Assembly: GCF_007993735.1 (NCBI RefSeq)
Contig: NZ_CP042453.1
Location: forward strand, 1,550,001 to 1,614,000
DNA: 64,000 nt
Direction of reading: 5' to 3'
From: Arenimonas daejeonensis
GTDB lineage: Bacteria > Pseudomonadota > Gammaproteobacteria > Xanthomonadales > Xanthomonadaceae
Below the pieces are notes generated by a model that was not told the DNA's origin, did not search any database, and worked only from the letters and a program-made list of their open reading frames with translations. Positions 63,134 through 64,000 of the stretch are shown piece by piece; position 1 is the first letter of the stretch; every line of letters begins with the position of its first letter. The position numbers and the translations under genes are program-made.

Positions 63134-64000
63134 ATGCACCACGACACCTCCCCGCCGACCTCCCGCCGTCGTCTGCTGAAGTCGGCCGGCCTGGGCCTGG
63201 GCATCGCCGCGCTCGGCCTGAGCCCGATCGGCAGATTGCTGGCCCAGGCCGGCGCCCGCACCGGTGTGCATCCCGGTTACGGCCCTCTGCAGGTGGTGCG
63301 CGACCTCAATACCGGCTTGCCGTTGCTGCAGCTGCCGCAGGGTTTCAGCTACACCAGCTTCGGCTGGACCCATGAATTGATGGCCGACGGCCAGAAGACG
63401 CCGGACAGCCACGACGGCATGGGCGTGGTGAAGGCCGAGGGCGACGTGGTGACCCTGGTGCGCAACCACGAGATCACCGCCGGCTGGGGCAGTTTCGCGC
63501 CGGACGCGGCGACCTACGATCCGAAGTGCGGCGGCGGCACGGCGACGCTGCGCTTCGACACGCGCCGCGGCCAGCTGCTGGAGTCGCGTCCTTCGCTGGG
63601 CGGCACCGTCAACAACTGCGCCGGCGGCACCACGCCCTGGGGCACGTGGCTGAGCTGCGAGGAATTTGTCAGCGCCGCCGGCAACGTGTCGCTGGCAGGC
63701 GTCGAGTACCCGCTGGCGAAGGACCACGGCTTCGTGTTCGAAGTGCCGGCCGACGGCCTGTCGCGCGCCGAGCCGATCGTCGCCATGGGCCAGTTCAAGC
63801 ACGAGGCGGTGTCGGTGGATCCGGCCACCGGCATCTTCTACCTCACCGAGGACATGGAGCCGGAGGCGGGTTTCTACCGGATGATCCCGAAAGTGCAGGG
63901 CGAACCGGTGCGCGGCGGCCGCCTGCAGATGCTGAAGGCGGTTGGCGCGCCGGACCTGCGCTCGGGCCGGCGTCTGGGCGAACGCCTGAAGGTGGAATGG
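63134..64000 (+). CDS. PhoX-family (DUF839) Tat-exported protein, cut by window end
   Basis: At least 289 residues. Tat signal SRRRLLKSAGLGLGIAALGLSP (RR motif). Beta-propeller DUF839/PhoX features: LPQGFSYTSFGWTHELMADGQKTPDSHDGMGVV, LVRNHEI, GGTVNNCAGGTTPWGTWLSCEE, FKHEAVSVDPATGIFYLTED. PhoX enzymes are Ca/Fe alkaline phosphatases. The C-terminus lies outside the window. Confidence 0.88.
   Translation, partial: MHHDTSPPTSRRRLLKSAGLGLGIAALGLSPIGRLLAQAGARTGVHPGYGPLQVVRDLNTGLPLLQLPQGFSYTSFGWTHELMADGQKTPDSHDGMGVVKAEGDVVTLVRNHEITAGWGSFAPDAATYDPKCGGGTATLRFDTRRGQLLESRPSLGGTVNNCAGGTTPWGTWLSCEEFVSAAGNVSLAGVEYPLAKDHGFVFEVPADGLSRAEPIVAMGQFKHEAVSVDPATGIFYLTEDMEPEAGFYRMIPKVQGEPVRGGRLQMLKAVGAPDLRSGRRLGERLKVEW

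Overview
The window looks like a high-GC gammaproteobacterial chromosome, most likely Lysobacteraceae/Xanthomonadaceae (Lysobacter, Luteimonas or Pseudoxanthomonas type). This rests on the block rpmI-rplT-pheS-pheT-ihfA-merR-like-tRNA-Pro and on protein styles such as DUF2058, DUF1993, DUF6491, YggX-MutY and FtsY/RsmD/CoaD. The assembly carries more than twenty single-base frameshifts, mostly in runs of C or G. Several hit essential genes (pheT, ftsY, coaD), so most apparent frameshifts here are probably sequencing errors and I annotate those genes as whole CDSs.

Layout. 1-9560 is core: ribosomal proteins L35/L20, Phe-tRNA synthetase, IHF-alpha, tRNA-Pro, an acyl-CoA dehydrogenase and small conserved genes. 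9626-26326 is a composite mobile element. Two near-identical 2,990-bp units lie in inverted orientation; each has 18-bp terminal inverted repeats, an IS1182-like transposase and a mercury module (merR, merT, merP, a GDCCVxC protein) without merA. They flank an 11-kb copper/silver cluster (tyrosine recombinase, CopA-type ATPase, NTF2-like protein, His-rich cytochrome c, CusABC-type RND pump, small secreted Cys/His-rich protein). 26327-29300 holds a 42-43 bp tandem repeat, conserved hypotheticals, a TacAT-type toxin-antitoxin pair and a segmental duplication.

29305-54056 contains two integrative elements stacked in tandem at the 3' end of tRNA-Phe (54057-54132). Copies of the tRNA 3' end lie at 29305 and 38939, and each element has its own integrase and its own pair of candidate arm-type sites. 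Element 1 (9.6 kb) has an AlpA-like regulator, a RepA-like ATPase followed by iteron-like GTCCGA repeats, an IS21 insertion that splits a gene, and a YafO-like toxin module. Element 2 (15.1 kb) has an AlpA, a putative Rep protein and a GC-alternating repeat zone. It also carries an eight-gene divalent-metal operon: CDF exporter, DUF3703, CzcI-like protein, czcC, czcB, czcA, a PII-like protein and a P1B-4 ATPase, read from a MerR-type promoter divergent from its regulator.

54057-64000 is core again: tRNA-Phe, DUF6491 protein, yggX, mutY, an AsmA-like protein, ftsY, rsmD, coaD, a lipoprotein, ferredoxin, gamma-glutamyltransferase, an MBL hydrolase and the start of a Tat-exported PhoX-like protein. 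The accessory part as a whole is a heavy-metal resistance region (Hg, Cu/Ag, Zn/Co/Cd) built by independent mobile elements.
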